From: JBCCQH01 sp039024435
GTDB lineage: Bacteria > Bacteroidota > Bacteroidia > J057 > JADKCL01
NCBI GenBank assembly: GCA_039024435.1
Contig: JBCCQH010000043.1
Span: 1 to 54,790, forward strand
Direction: 5' to 3'
DNA length: 54,790 bases
Both the position numbers and the translations under genes were made by a program. The notes beneath the pieces were generated by a model. It saw only the letters and a list, made by a program, of their open reading frames with translations. It ran no database searches and was not told where the DNA came from. Shown one piece after another: positions 8,609 to 16,746 of the stretch (positions are counted from its first letter, which is position 1; every line of letters begins with the position of its first letter).

Positions 8609-9661
8609 CTACACCTTCAATTTTTCCGAGAAAGCCCGGCGGAACTTTTCCACTTTGGGCCGGATAATGACTTTGCAGTAGCCTTGTTCGGGATTGTCCT
8701 TGTAGTAGTTTTGGTGGTAATCTTCCGCGGGATAGTAATTGATCAGGGGGCTGATTTCGGTGACAATCGGATTGGGGAAAGCGTTTTCTGCTTCCAGCTT
8801 TTGTTTGTAGAACTCGGCCTTCTTTTGCTGCTCCTCGTTGTGGAAGAACACCGCCGAACGATACTGGGTCCCAACATCGTTGCCCTGCCGGTTCAAGGTC
8901 GTCGGGTCGTGGGTCATCCAAAACACCTCCAGGAGCTCCTCAAAGGTGATGATTTCGGGATCAAAAAGAATCCGTGCAACTTCCGCGTGGCCGGTCAGGC
9001 CACTGCAGATCTCACGGTAGGTCGGCTTACTGACATGGCCTCCGGAATAGCCCGATTCCACGGAAATGACGCCGCGCAAATCCTGGAAAACTGCCTCAAT
9101 GCACCAGAAACAGCCCGCCCCAAAAGTGGCTTCCCGGTACTGTTCGCCTTCACCCCGGGTAGTCAGGGGCTCCATTTTGATCTCGCCCCCTTCCGGAATG
9201 AAATCCAGCGATGCGGAGTTCATGCAATACCGCAACCCCGTGGGACGGGGCCCATCGTTAAAGATATGGCCCAAGTGAGCATCGCAGCGCGAGCAGAGAG
9301 CCTCCACCCGCACCATCCCGTGGCTGTAGTCGGTCTTTTCGTCGACTGCCGCTGCCTCTACCGGACGGTAAAAACTCGGCCAGCCCGAGCCGGAGTCGTA
9401 CTTGGCATCCGAATTGAAGAGCAGTTGCCCGCAAGATACGCAGGCATAGGTGCCATAAGCTTTGTGATCCCAATACCGGCCCGTAAACGCACGTTCAGTG
9501 CCGCCCTCGCGGGCCACATGGTACTGCATCGGAGACAGTTTCGCCTTCCACTCCTCGGGGGATTTTATGACTTTGTTTTTTTTCATTGCTACGTTGCTGT
9601 CGCGGTCGGAACGCCGAATCGCCGGACGCCGCCATCGAAATAATTGGTTAAACCAAGTCAT
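8609..9661 (-). CDS. msrBA: Bifunctional methionine sulfoxide reductase (MsrB-MsrA fusion)
   Basis: This 350-residue fusion has an MsrB domain at about residues 30-155 and an MsrA domain at 175-345; it reduces R- and S-methionine sulfoxide respectively. The MsrB half keeps the zinc cysteines (C74, C77, C123, C126) and the catalytic Cys in RYCMNSASLDF (C146). The MsrA half has GAGCFWC, with catalytic C184. The order B-then-A is the reverse of the Neisseria PilB arrangement. There is no signal peptide, so it should be cytoplasmic. The first 25 residues are unusual and basic; Met26 is an alternative start. It follows the lipoprotein msrB by 43 bp and is probably cotranscribed with it. Confidence 0.93.
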   Translation of the reverse strand: MTWFNQLFRWRRPAIRRSDRDSNVAMKKNKVIKSPEEWKAKLSPMQYHVAREGGTERAFTGRYWDHKAYGTYACVSCGQLLFNSDAKYDSGSGWPSFYRPVEAAAVDEKTDYSHGMVRVEALCSRCDAHLGHIFNDGPRPTGLRYCMNSASLDFIPEGGEIKMEPLTTRGEGEQYREATFGAGCFWCIEAVFQDLRGVISVESGYSGGHVSKPTYREICSGLTGHAEVARILFDPEIITFEELLEVFWMTHDPTTLNRQGNDVGTQYRSAVFFHNEEQQKKAEFYKQKLEAENAFPNPIVTEISPLINYYPAEDYHQNYYKDNPEQGYCKVIIRPKVEKFRRAFSEKLKV

Positions 9662-9704
9662 AGTAACTCATTTTTTCGCTTAAAGTTCGCCGGAAAATGG
9701 GAGC

Positions 9705-10247
9705 TTAATGTTCAGCGGACGTCGCTTCGGAAGGCTTTGCCTTTCGCTCGGCAAAATCCAGCGACGCCGAATTGATGCAATAGCGCAAACCGGTCGGGCG
9801 GGGTCCATCGTCAAATACGTGGCCCAAGTGAGCATCGCAACGGGAACACCGCACTTCGACGCGGACCATACCGTAAGCCCGGTCCTCAATCTCATCGATC
9901 CCCGTGCCGACAATCGGTTGATAAAAGCTGGGCCAGCCGGTTCCCGATTTGAATTTGGTATCGGAATCGAACAACGGCAAATCACAGCAAATGCAGTTGT
10001 AGGTGCCCTCGCCGTGGTGATCCCAGTACTTCCCGGTAAATGCCCGTTCGGTCCCGGCCTCGCGGGTCACGTGGTATTCTTCATCGCTCAACTGCGCGCG
10101 CCACTCCGCTTCTGATTTGACAACTTTGTCCTTGTAAGAAGTAGAAGAAAGCTTGTTTTCGGTGTTTTGCTTCTGCTGCGCGCAGGAGAAGCTGGCCAGC
10201 ACTAGGCACAGCATCGTTAAGATCAGAGGTATCCGCATGGTATTCAT
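9705..10247 (-). CDS. msrB: Lipoprotein peptide-methionine (R)-S-oxide reductase
   Basis: A 180-residue MsrB with an N-terminal lipoprotein signal (hydrophobic core followed by ASFS-CAQQ, Cys at about residue 22), so it should act in the periplasm on oxidised exported proteins. The domain is complete: zinc pairs CICC and CSRC, the GTGWPSFY segment and catalytic Cys in 'LRYCINSASLDF'. It is closely similar to the MsrB half of the downstream fusion, which suggests a duplication that gave one cytoplasmic and one exported copy. A promoter -7 element (TATATTTG) lies 18 nt upstream of the ATG. Confidence 0.94.
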   Translation of the reverse strand: MNTMRIPLILTMLCLVLASFSCAQQKQNTENKLSSTSYKDKVVKSEAEWRAQLSDEEYHVTREAGTERAFTGKYWDHHGEGTYNCICCDLPLFDSDTKFKSGTGWPSFYQPIVGTGIDEIEDRAYGMVRVEVRCSRCDAHLGHVFDDGPRPTGLRYCINSASLDFAERKAKPSEATSAEH

Positions 10248-10627
10248 CGATTGTATCTGTCCGGCAAATATACACCGTGGCGGTTTCCACTGCTGCGTAT
10301 ATTCCCGCGGTGCATTCTCTCCATCCTTTGCCTTGCTCCTTCGCTTGTTGCGGGGCCGACTCGCGGCGGGATTTACTGCACCTACTTTATGATTTCAAAC
10401 GCAGAAATTCGAAATGGGGTTCGTTGAATGTAAAAATTGTTCAGGCTGCGACATTCGGTGGTGCCTTGTCCCTATCTCCGAGGGCGCAGCATCTCAGTCT
10501 TTTCCGCGGTTCGGCACCGTTTTTTCTCGCCAGAACCCTGGTTATGGTTCAAAAAACTTCACCCCACCGTGAGTCCCCAGCACTCATTGGACACAGCGCA
10601 AAATGCGGCCTTCAGCTCACTGGAGCA
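10248..10627. other. Intergenic region
   Basis: A 380-bp gap between two minus-strand genes. It contains the promoter of the msr operon near 10265-10272. The remainder has frames on both strands without recognisable products and no clear terminator for the DUF983 gene. Confidence 0.5.
10265..10272 (-). promoter_or_regulatory. Putative -7 promoter element of msrB operon
   Basis: Read on the minus strand, TATATTTG exactly matches the Bacteroidota -7 consensus TAnnTTTG and lies 18 nt upstream of the msrB ATG. A convincing -33 TTG was not seen at the standard spacing, so the call rests on one element. Confidence 0.5.
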
Positions 10628-11056
10628 TCATTTTGCGGAGAATTTATCCGCATCAAAGCGAAAAGGTCCGAACACGTGCAACATGAGCAACCGGGAAATC
10701 CGCGAGGTGAACGGAATGGTCAGCACAATCCCAATGATGATGGGAACGATGTAGGCAAAGATGCTTTCGGGCCGAAACAGCACCATGATCGCAATCCCAA
10801 TCGCCGCGATGGTCGCCACGTTAAAGGCGTAGTTGATGTACATCGCTCCCCAAAAAAATCCCGGCTCCGGCTCGTACTGAACACCGCAATTGGGGCAATT
10901 TTTGTGGGTTTTCAAGAAGCCCCTCAAATTCCAAGCGCGATTGACGAATACCTCGCCGCGCCGGCACACCGGACATTTTCCCGAAAGGATTGCTTTGCCC
11001 TGGCTGGGAATCCGGGCTTGAGAAGAAGCAGGTGCGGGCGTATTCGACTGGGCCAT
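10628..11056 (-). CDS. DUF983 family membrane protein
   Basis: A 142-residue protein of the DUF983 family, common in Bacteroidota and alphaproteobacteria. After a polar N-terminus it has the two zinc-binding-type pairs CPVC (near residue 28) and CPNC (near 55), followed by two hydrophobic helices (about 78-95 and 100-120) and the 'EPGFFWGAMYINYAF' segment typical of the family. Its molecular function is not established. It is transcribed divergently from the Crp/Fnr gene; a perfect TATATTTG -7 element and a 16-bp dyad sit just upstream, suggesting it is a target of that regulator. Confidence 0.9.
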   Translation of the reverse strand: MAQSNTPAPASSQARIPSQGKAILSGKCPVCRRGEVFVNRAWNLRGFLKTHKNCPNCGVQYEPEPGFFWGAMYINYAFNVATIAAIGIAIMVLFRPESIFAYIVPIIIGIVLTIPFTSRISRLLMLHVFGPFRFDADKFSAK

Positions 11057-11074
11057 ACCATAAAGTTATCTCAG

Positions 11075-11082
11075 CAAATATA
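11075..11082 (-). promoter_or_regulatory. Putative -7 promoter element of the DUF983 gene
   Basis: TATATTTG on the minus strand matches the TAnnTTTG consensus exactly, 18 nt upstream of the DUF983 ATG. The neighbouring dyad (11090-11105) would cover the spacer between -7 and -33, a position suited to repression. Confidence 0.58.
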
Positions 11083-11089
11083 CCGCCAC

Positions 11090-11105
11090 TGTAACTTAGG
11101 TTACA
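11090..11105. promoter_or_regulatory. Palindromic operator between DUF983 and crp/fnr genes
   Basis: TGTAACTTAGGTTACA is a dyad with perfect 6-bp arms (TGTAAC/GTTACA) and a 4-bp centre, the architecture of Crp/Fnr-family binding sites. It lies in the divergent region between a Crp/Fnr gene and its neighbour, 8 bp upstream of the DUF983 -7 element and about 94 bp upstream of the regulator's ATG. Binding by the adjacent regulator is an inference. Confidence 0.6.
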
Positions 11106-11198
11106 AGCCGGATTCCCACCCCAGCGGTCATTTTTACGTACAACCAACGGGAAGAGCCATTTAAATTTAACCCTGGGCTTGGACGAAGCCTCATCCCA

Positions 11199-11867
11199 AT
11201 GCACACCATGCTGGAACAACACTATCAACGCAAACTCGACGACGCCTTCGGCTTCATGTTCGAACCGGAACTGATGCAGGAAATCATCCGCATCGGGCAA
11301 GCACGGACGTTCCGGGAAGGTGACCTGATGATGGACATTGGGCAGGCCATCACCCACCTACCGCTCCTGCTCGAAGGGGCGGTCAAAATCATGCGGGAAG
11401 ACTCCCAAGGCGACGAATTGCTGCTCTATTACCTGGAACGCGGCGATACCTGTGCCATGTCATTCTCCTGCTGCATGAGCACCAAGAAAAGTCGGGTGCG
11501 CGCCACCGTAGAGGAAGATTCGGAAATGGTCCTGGTTCCGCTCGCGTACCTGGACAAATGGCTGGGCGATTTCCCCACCTGGAAAGCTTACGTCTTCCAA
11601 TCGATTGACGCCCGAATGAACGAATTCCTCGAGTCCATCGATTCCCTCGCGTTTTTGCGCATGGACGAGCGCCTCGCCAAGTACCTTCGCAACAAGGTCA
11701 TGGTCACCGGATCAATGGAAATCCGCACCACCCACCAGGAGATCGCCATCGACCTGCACACCTCCCGGGTCGTGGTCTCCCGCCTCTTGAAACAATTGGA
11801 AAAAGAAGGATTGGTCCAACTTTCGCGCAACCTCATCACCGTGCGGACGATGGACCTCGCCCGCTGA
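11199..11867 (+). CDS. Crp/Fnr family transcriptional regulator
   Basis: A 222-residue regulator with an N-terminal cyclic-nucleotide-binding-like beta-roll (about residues 25-140), a dimerisation helix and a C-terminal winged helix. The recognition region 'TTHQEIAIDLHTSRVVVSRLLKQLEKEGLV' is typical of the family. The effector domain has a cysteine cluster ('CAMSFSCCMSTKKS', near residue 87) seen in a Bacteroidota subgroup that I believe is associated with sulfur or redox genes; this is recollection, not proof. It is divergent from DUF983, with a dyad operator between, which suggests autoregulation. ATG at 11199 is used; Met4 is an alternative. Confidence 0.9.
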   Translation: MHTMLEQHYQRKLDDAFGFMFEPELMQEIIRIGQARTFREGDLMMDIGQAITHLPLLLEGAVKIMREDSQGDELLLYYLERGDTCAMSFSCCMSTKKSRVRATVEEDSEMVLVPLAYLDKWLGDFPTWKAYVFQSIDARMNEFLESIDSLAFLRMDERLAKYLRNKVMVTGSMEIRTTHQEIAIDLHTSRVVVSRLLKQLEKEGLVQLSRNLITVRTMDLAR

Positions 11868-11872
11868 CCCGC

Positions 11873-11904
11873 AAAAAAATTCCCGGACGGAAAACCGCCC
11901 GGGA
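11873..11904 (-). terminator. Terminator of the T9SS propeller-like gene
   Basis: A 10-bp stem (TCCCGGACGG with CCGCCCGGGA, one mismatch) and an AAAA loop. On the minus strand it is followed by a run of seven T (plus-strand A at 11873-11879), so it ends the gene at 11948. The plus-strand regulator converges on the same hairpin but has no T-run there. Confidence 0.8.
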
Positions 11905-11947
11905 AAAGTATATTGCTTGCGACCGTGGCTGGTCGATTTTGCGGGAG

Positions 11948-13984
11948 TTACTTGGTCAGCATGACGCGCTTCACAATGGCACCATCGATGCCTTCGACCC
12001 GCACGAAGTAGACGCCGGCGGCCTGGTCACCCAGGTTGAAGTCGACTTTCCGCTGGGCGGAAGGATTCACGACCTCACGGGCAACTTCCTGCCCAATCGG
12101 GTTCAGCACCCGCACCGTCATTTCGCGGTTCAATTCTTCGCGGAAAGAGACCGAAAAGGACCCATTGTTCGGGTTGGGAAAGACCATGACCTGGTATTCC
12201 CGCATCTGGTCCAGACTCACCAACGTAGCATTGCCGAAATTCGGACGGATGAACCGGGCGGTCGGGATGCCGGAAGGCGACCAGCCGCCGCCACCGGTGA
12301 AGAAGTGGTTCACACCCGGCGTGAAGACATTGTTCGACTGGTTCAAGTTGATGGTCGTACCGGCACTTTCATAGCAACCGAAAGAATACTCACCCGCAGG
12401 CAGGGCCACTCCACCCGGGAAGACCAGTACGTAGTCATTTTGACCCGCCGAAATGATCTCAACCGGCGATTGAGCCAGGATGACGTTCGGAGAACCGCCG
12501 ACCGTGGTGGCGACCAGACCAAAAGTGGTATCCAGATCGACCGGGTTGGCCAGGCTGATGAAGATCGAGGTCAGTGTGTCGGGATTGCTCAGCGTGTAGT
12601 TGGCCATGGCGTAGGCCCAATCCACGGCCGAAACCGCGTAACCATTGCCGCCGTCTGGAATATTGTCATCGCGGGCGAAGGTCGAGTCGGTCACTTCAAA
12701 GGTGAAGGTGACGACGTCATTGGTCGGGATGCTGTCGATCTGGTTGGCACCGACGCGGGCGGTAGCGGTCACCTCGTAGGAACCGATGCCGCTGGCCGGG
12801 GTAAACGGCAAGGAGCTGGCCACAAAGGAACCACCGGAAGCCAGGTTGAAGGTGACCTGAGTGTCGGTGAAGACCGTCGTCGTGCCATTGTAGAGGATTG
12901 AGAAGTCAACAAAAGCGGTATCGAGCGGATCGGCACCGACATTCGAAAGGTTCAGATCAAAAGTTTCCGCCGCGACCTGATTCACCGGAATCTGAGTGTA
13001 GCCGCGGGTCGGGATGAGATCGGAAACCTCGGCATCGACACTCGGGATGACCGGGTCGGACAGTTCGTAGGCAAAGACGACGTTTGAGGGCGTGCCCTGG
13101 ATCAGACCGCCAAGGGTGCGCATACCCGGCACCAGGGAATCGGTGATGAACAGGCCACCGGCCAGACCGGAGGACAAACTGGCCAAAACGCCAATGTCAC
13201 TCATCACATCATTCGTCACCAGCGTGGGCGTACCCGCAGGAAGCTGGAGGCGGGTAATTTCGGAGTTGTTCTGACCACCTTGGTGGAAGACCCAGAGGTA
13301 GGGACCACCGGCGGAGGTTCCATCGTAAGCGGATCCGTACATGCCGCCCAGGCCGTGGGTGGCCGCGGCGATGGTGCCGGCGAGCACGGTTCCACCCAAA
13401 TTGACCGGCGTGATATCGGTACCGAAGTTACCGACCCAGAAACCACCGGCATTGTTGTCCAGCGTAGGATCGTAGGTACAGTGGCGAATCCCCCCCGTGA
13501 AGTTCGAGTTGATCGTAGCGTTGAGGGTCAGGGTGGTCGGGTTGATTTGGTAGATGGTGGCGCCCGCGTTGCCCGCATAGACCCAAGTGCCGTCCGTGGT
13601 AAAGGAGCGGACATTCATCACTCCCGGAATGGTAAATTCCGAAATCAGGCTGCCATCCTGGGCAAAGCGGTACAGAGTATCCGACTGCCAGCGTGACACC
13701 CAAAACTCACCAAATGCGTAGAGGCAACCGGCCATACCGAGGTCACCGGCGGCCGTATCGGTCGCATTGAACCACTGCTGGACGTCCCAGAGTGCTTCCG
13801 GTGTGGCGGTGGGCCCATTGGATACGATGGTGCCGGGAGCCATTTCCGCGTAGGTATTGTTTACCTCCACACTGTTCGCCGTCTCGGCGGTTTGTGCAAC
13901 CACAAAAGTTGAGGCCAAAGCAAGTAGGACCAACACGCTAACGGAGCGTATTGTCCCAGAATTTAAGCGTAAAAAATTTCTCAT
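11948..13984 (-). CDS. T9SS-secreted protein with beta-propeller-like and CARDB-like regions
   Basis: A 678-residue exported protein. The signal peptide (basic MRNFLRL, core 'VSVLVLLALAS', then VAQ) is followed by propeller-like repeats ('VRSFTTDGTWVYAGNAGATIYQI' and similar, about residues 60-260), a CARDB-like Ig fold (about 330-440), a further beta domain and a type A C-terminal sorting domain ('VMVFPNPNNGSFSVSF' to 'GVYFVRVEG....VKRVML'). The start at 13984 was chosen because it begins the signal peptide; the frame continues upstream without coding character. The protein is probably surface-attached or released through the T9SS. Its ligand is unknown. Confidence 0.9.
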   Translation of the reverse strand: MRNFLRLNSGTIRSVSVLVLLALASTFVVAQTAETANSVEVNNTYAEMAPGTIVSNGPTATPEALWDVQQWFNATDTAAGDLGMAGCLYAFGEFWVSRWQSDTLYRFAQDGSLISEFTIPGVMNVRSFTTDGTWVYAGNAGATIYQINPTTLTLNATINSNFTGGIRHCTYDPTLDNNAGGFWVGNFGTDITPVNLGGTVLAGTIAAATHGLGGMYGSAYDGTSAGGPYLWVFHQGGQNNSEITRLQLPAGTPTLVTNDVMSDIGVLASLSSGLAGGLFITDSLVPGMRTLGGLIQGTPSNVVFAYELSDPVIPSVDAEVSDLIPTRGYTQIPVNQVAAETFDLNLSNVGADPLDTAFVDFSILYNGTTTVFTDTQVTFNLASGGSFVASSLPFTPASGIGSYEVTATARVGANQIDSIPTNDVVTFTFEVTDSTFARDDNIPDGGNGYAVSAVDWAYAMANYTLSNPDTLTSIFISLANPVDLDTTFGLVATTVGGSPNVILAQSPVEIISAGQNDYVLVFPGGVALPAGEYSFGCYESAGTTINLNQSNNVFTPGVNHFFTGGGGWSPSGIPTARFIRPNFGNATLVSLDQMREYQVMVFPNPNNGSFSVSFREELNREMTVRVLNPIGQEVAREVVNPSAQRKVDFNLGDQAAGVYFVRVEGIDGAIVKRVMLTK

Positions 13985-14313
13985 ACGATGAATGAATAGT
14001 GATTCCATTAATGTTTGGAAAGTGCAAGATAGGCATTTTTGGCAAACGCCGAGGTACAGTCGCCGACAGAGGGCAGCAGCCAGTTTTGCCCCAGGCAGGA
14101 GGAGGTTCACCACTTCGAATGATACGCTTCTGCCCCGACCGGTCACTCCGCCCAACCGGAGTCCAAAAATCTCGTACCGCCCACTTGTACACCAATTGCT
14201 CCCTCGGTGCCACTCACCGTCCCCCGTCAGAAACCGCCCCTCGTATCGCAACCGAGACACCAAAATCGCGGCGGATACCTTGGGCCGGGAAGTCCCCGGT
14301 TTTATCTTGCACT
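13985..14313. other. Divergent intergenic region
   Basis: A 329-bp region between two divergent secreted-protein genes. TATCTTGC occurs on each side (plus strand 14303-14310 just before the arylsulfotransferase ATG; minus strand near 14025-14032 upstream of the T9SS gene). These resemble -7 elements imperfectly. No gene is evident. Confidence 0.45.
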
Positions 14314-15798
14314 ATGCGGGCAATTACCCTCCTCTTACTGATATTGCTACCGGCCGGACTACATTGCCAATTCAATCCTCCGGGCGCGCCGCCGTTTTCC
14401 TACAACTGGCAGACGGGAGACGACCTGTGTGACTACCTCTTTCTGGGAATGCTCCGCTTTGGACCGGGAGACCCCTACAACTCCACCAACCTCATCCTCG
14501 ACCGGAAGGGAGACGTTTTGTGGTACTTCCAGGCCACCGAAAATATGTTTGACTTCAAGGTGCACCCCTCCGGACACTTGAGTTTTTACATCCAGGGCGA
14601 ATACATCGTACTCGACAGCAACTTTGCCATTGAAACTGGTTTTGTCTGCCGGAATGGACGCCGCACCGATCAGCACGATATCCTGATCCGCGAGGACAAA
14701 CACGTGTTCATGGTATGCTTTGAAGACAGCACCGTTGATCTGAGCAATATGTATACCTCCGGAGGCCTACCTGGGTCGAGCACCGCAACCCTGGCCGCAA
14801 CCCTGATTCAGGAAATGGATTGGGACCGCAACGTGCTGAAAGAATGGCGGGCCTTTCCCCATTTTGACCTGAACGATGTCGATACCACCTTCTTTACCGC
14901 CCCCAATTTCCTCGAATTGAACCACACCAATTCTCTGGAACTGGCCCCAGACGGAACCCTGCTCCTCTCCCACCGTCACAACCACGAAGTGACCGCCATC
15001 GACTGGAACAGTGGCGAAATTCTCTGGCGATTGGGCGGAACCCGCAACCAGTTTGCCCTCCCCAATGACATCGGGTTGAGCGCCCAGCACGATGCGCGGC
15101 TGATCGGTCCCAACCGGGTGTCCGTCTTTGACAATGGTGAATTTCACGATCCGCCACGGGCGCGGGGCGTGGTCTACGACCTGGATACGGTAAATATGAT
15201 CGCCACTCGCACCCAGGAATGGTACGCCCCCGGCTACCTCAGCAAAGGCATGGGCAGCTTCCAGGTCTTGCCCAATGGCGACGCGCTCCTCAACTACGGG
15301 CGATTTGATCCCTTTACCGCAGAAAACGTTCGGTACTTCCGCAGCGACAGCACCGAAGTCTTGAGCATTGATTTTGCCAATCACCATTACACCTATCGCG
15401 CCCGCTGCCAGGAACTGCCCTTTGCCGTGGAGCGTCCGGAAATTACTTGCACACCCACTGGTCCTTCGGTCCAGTTATCGGTTGCGGGAAGTCCCAGCTC
15501 AGTGGTTTGGTCCACCGGAGAAATGACACCGAGCATCACCGTCACCGACACCGGCCGCTACCAGGTCTTTGTCCCCTTGGGCATCGGCATGGTGGGCAGT
15601 GAAGTCTTCCCTATCACCGATCTGGGAGCGCCTTGTGCCGCCGTTTCCGCCACTGAAGCCGTGTCCGAGCAGGGCCATCCCGCCCGGCTCACCGGCCGCT
15701 ACGATCTACTGGGGCGTCCCGTACCGGAGACCGAAACCGGACGCATCACCATCCTCCGCTACGACAATGGCCAATGCCGAAAAGTCATCCGGTGGTGA
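14314..15798 (+). CDS. Secreted arylsulfotransferase (ASST)-family protein
   Basis: A 494-residue protein with a signal peptide (MRAITLLLLILLPAGLHCQ) and a six-bladed-propeller type ASST domain. Family landmarks are 'LDRKGDVLWYF' near the N-terminus, 'DQHDILIREDKHVF', 'NHTNSLELAPDGTLLLSHRHNHEVTAID' with its conserved histidines, and 'SAQHDARLIGPNRVSVFDNG'. The family transfers sulfate between phenolic compounds or includes related non-enzymatic propellers. The C-terminus (ITVTDTGRYQVFV..., then YDLLGRPV...GRITILRYDNGQCRKVIRW) looks like a shortened T9SS-type sorting tail, suggesting surface delivery. The ATG at 14314 starts the signal peptide. It converges with the DHFR-like gene. Confidence 0.85.
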   Translation: MRAITLLLLILLPAGLHCQFNPPGAPPFSYNWQTGDDLCDYLFLGMLRFGPGDPYNSTNLILDRKGDVLWYFQATENMFDFKVHPSGHLSFYIQGEYIVLDSNFAIETGFVCRNGRRTDQHDILIREDKHVFMVCFEDSTVDLSNMYTSGGLPGSSTATLAATLIQEMDWDRNVLKEWRAFPHFDLNDVDTTFFTAPNFLELNHTNSLELAPDGTLLLSHRHNHEVTAIDWNSGEILWRLGGTRNQFALPNDIGLSAQHDARLIGPNRVSVFDNGEFHDPPRARGVVYDLDTVNMIATRTQEWYAPGYLSKGMGSFQVLPNGDALLNYGRFDPFTAENVRYFRSDSTEVLSIDFANHHYTYRARCQELPFAVERPEITCTPTGPSVQLSVAGSPSSVVWSTGEMTPSITVTDTGRYQVFVPLGIGMVGSEVFPITDLGAPCAAVSATEAVSEQGHPARLTGRYDLLGRPVPETETGRITILRYDNGQCRKVIRW

Positions 15799-15817
15799 AA
15801 ATCGCGGGGAACAACCC

Positions 15818-16351
15818 TCAGCTTTCCGGCGGCGCCAGCTTCGCAAAAGTGTAGCGCATCTCCACCACCCCCGAGGGGTAAGGCTGGGCCAGAGTGAGCT
15901 TCCAATTGGCGCTGAGTTCCCCCTCAAACAGGGAAATGCCCCGGCCGAGGCTCACCGGCATCACAAACAGGCGCAATTCATCCACCAGTCCCGCTTCGCC
16001 GAGCAAAAGATTGACCTGCCCCCCGCCGATCAACCAGATGTGCTGGCGGCCAGTTTGGGCTTTCATCTCCCGGACAAACCGCACGTGGTCGCCGTACACA
16101 AAGGTCACATTGGGGTCAGGCGGGCGATTCGGATCCCGGGTAAACACGAAGTTCTCCTTTTCCGAATAGTGCCACTCGCCGAAACCGAGCACCTGGTGGT
16201 AGGTTTTGTAGCCCATGATGGTGGTGTCCACCGAGGCAAAAAAGTCTTCGTAGCCGAAATCATCGTCGCTGGTCAGCCAATCGATGTCGCCATTGGCCCG
16301 GGCAATGTATCCGTCCAGGCTCATCGCTGAATAAAGAATGATCTTACGCAT
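15818..16351 (-). CDS. Dihydrofolate reductase family protein (RibD C-terminal-like)
   Basis: A 177-residue protein of the RibD_C/DHFR-like family, including YyaP/YwjB-type reductases. It has the N-terminal strand 'KIILYSAMSLDGYIARANGDIDWL', the 'TIMGYKTYHQVLGFGEW' segment and the glycine-rich cofactor loop 'IWLIGGGQVNLLL', followed by 'GLVDELRLFVMPVSLGRGISLF'. Members bind NADPH; true DHFR activity is unproven for this branch. The ATG at 16351 gives the canonical start. It ends 20 bp from the convergent arylsulfotransferase-like gene. Confidence 0.9.
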   Translation of the reverse strand: MRKIILYSAMSLDGYIARANGDIDWLTSDDDFGYEDFFASVDTTIMGYKTYHQVLGFGEWHYSEKENFVFTRDPNRPPDPNVTFVYGDHVRFVREMKAQTGRQHIWLIGGGQVNLLLGEAGLVDELRLFVMPVSLGRGISLFEGELSANWKLTLAQPYPSGVVEMRYTFAKLAPPES

Positions 16352-16746
16352 CGTCGCCAAATGGTTAATCTTCCCCCATTTCCTCTGCCGCTGCAGGCTC
16401 ATTTGGAGTGAGGACCGCAAATTACGACAATCCGATTAATTCTTCTTGCCCGAGGGTGAAAAGGAGGGACGACAATGACGCAAGGCTGGGAAAATCCTCG
16501 CGTGGCCCACGGCGTGCAGGGCGCCAAGGCTACACTTCTAAATGGTCAATGTTCCGGCATCGCCACCCGGAGGATTTCCCCCAAATTCCGGAGGCAAAAC
16601 GGTCGTTGACTCGATTTAAAATGAGTCCGGCGATTTGACGGGGGCAGCTTTTTCCGCTATTCGGCGCACAAACCAAAAGGCGGGGACCCCCGTTGGGATC
16701 CCCGCAATAGTGGTAATTCTAATCGGATGTTTGCTCGCCGAAGCGA
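16352..16746. other. Intergenic region
   Basis: A 395-bp gap containing the promoter side of the DHFR-like gene and, near 16680-16705, the terminator of the M56 gene. Short frames occur, but none has a recognisable product or a sound start. Confidence 0.5.
16676..16705 (-). terminator. Terminator-like hairpin behind the M56 gene
   Basis: GCGGGGA (16680-16686) pairs with TCCCCGC (16699-16705), with an additional CCC/GGG inside. On the minus strand it is followed by CCTTTTGG, a short T-run. It lies about 40 nt beyond the stop of the M56 protease gene. Confidence 0.55.
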
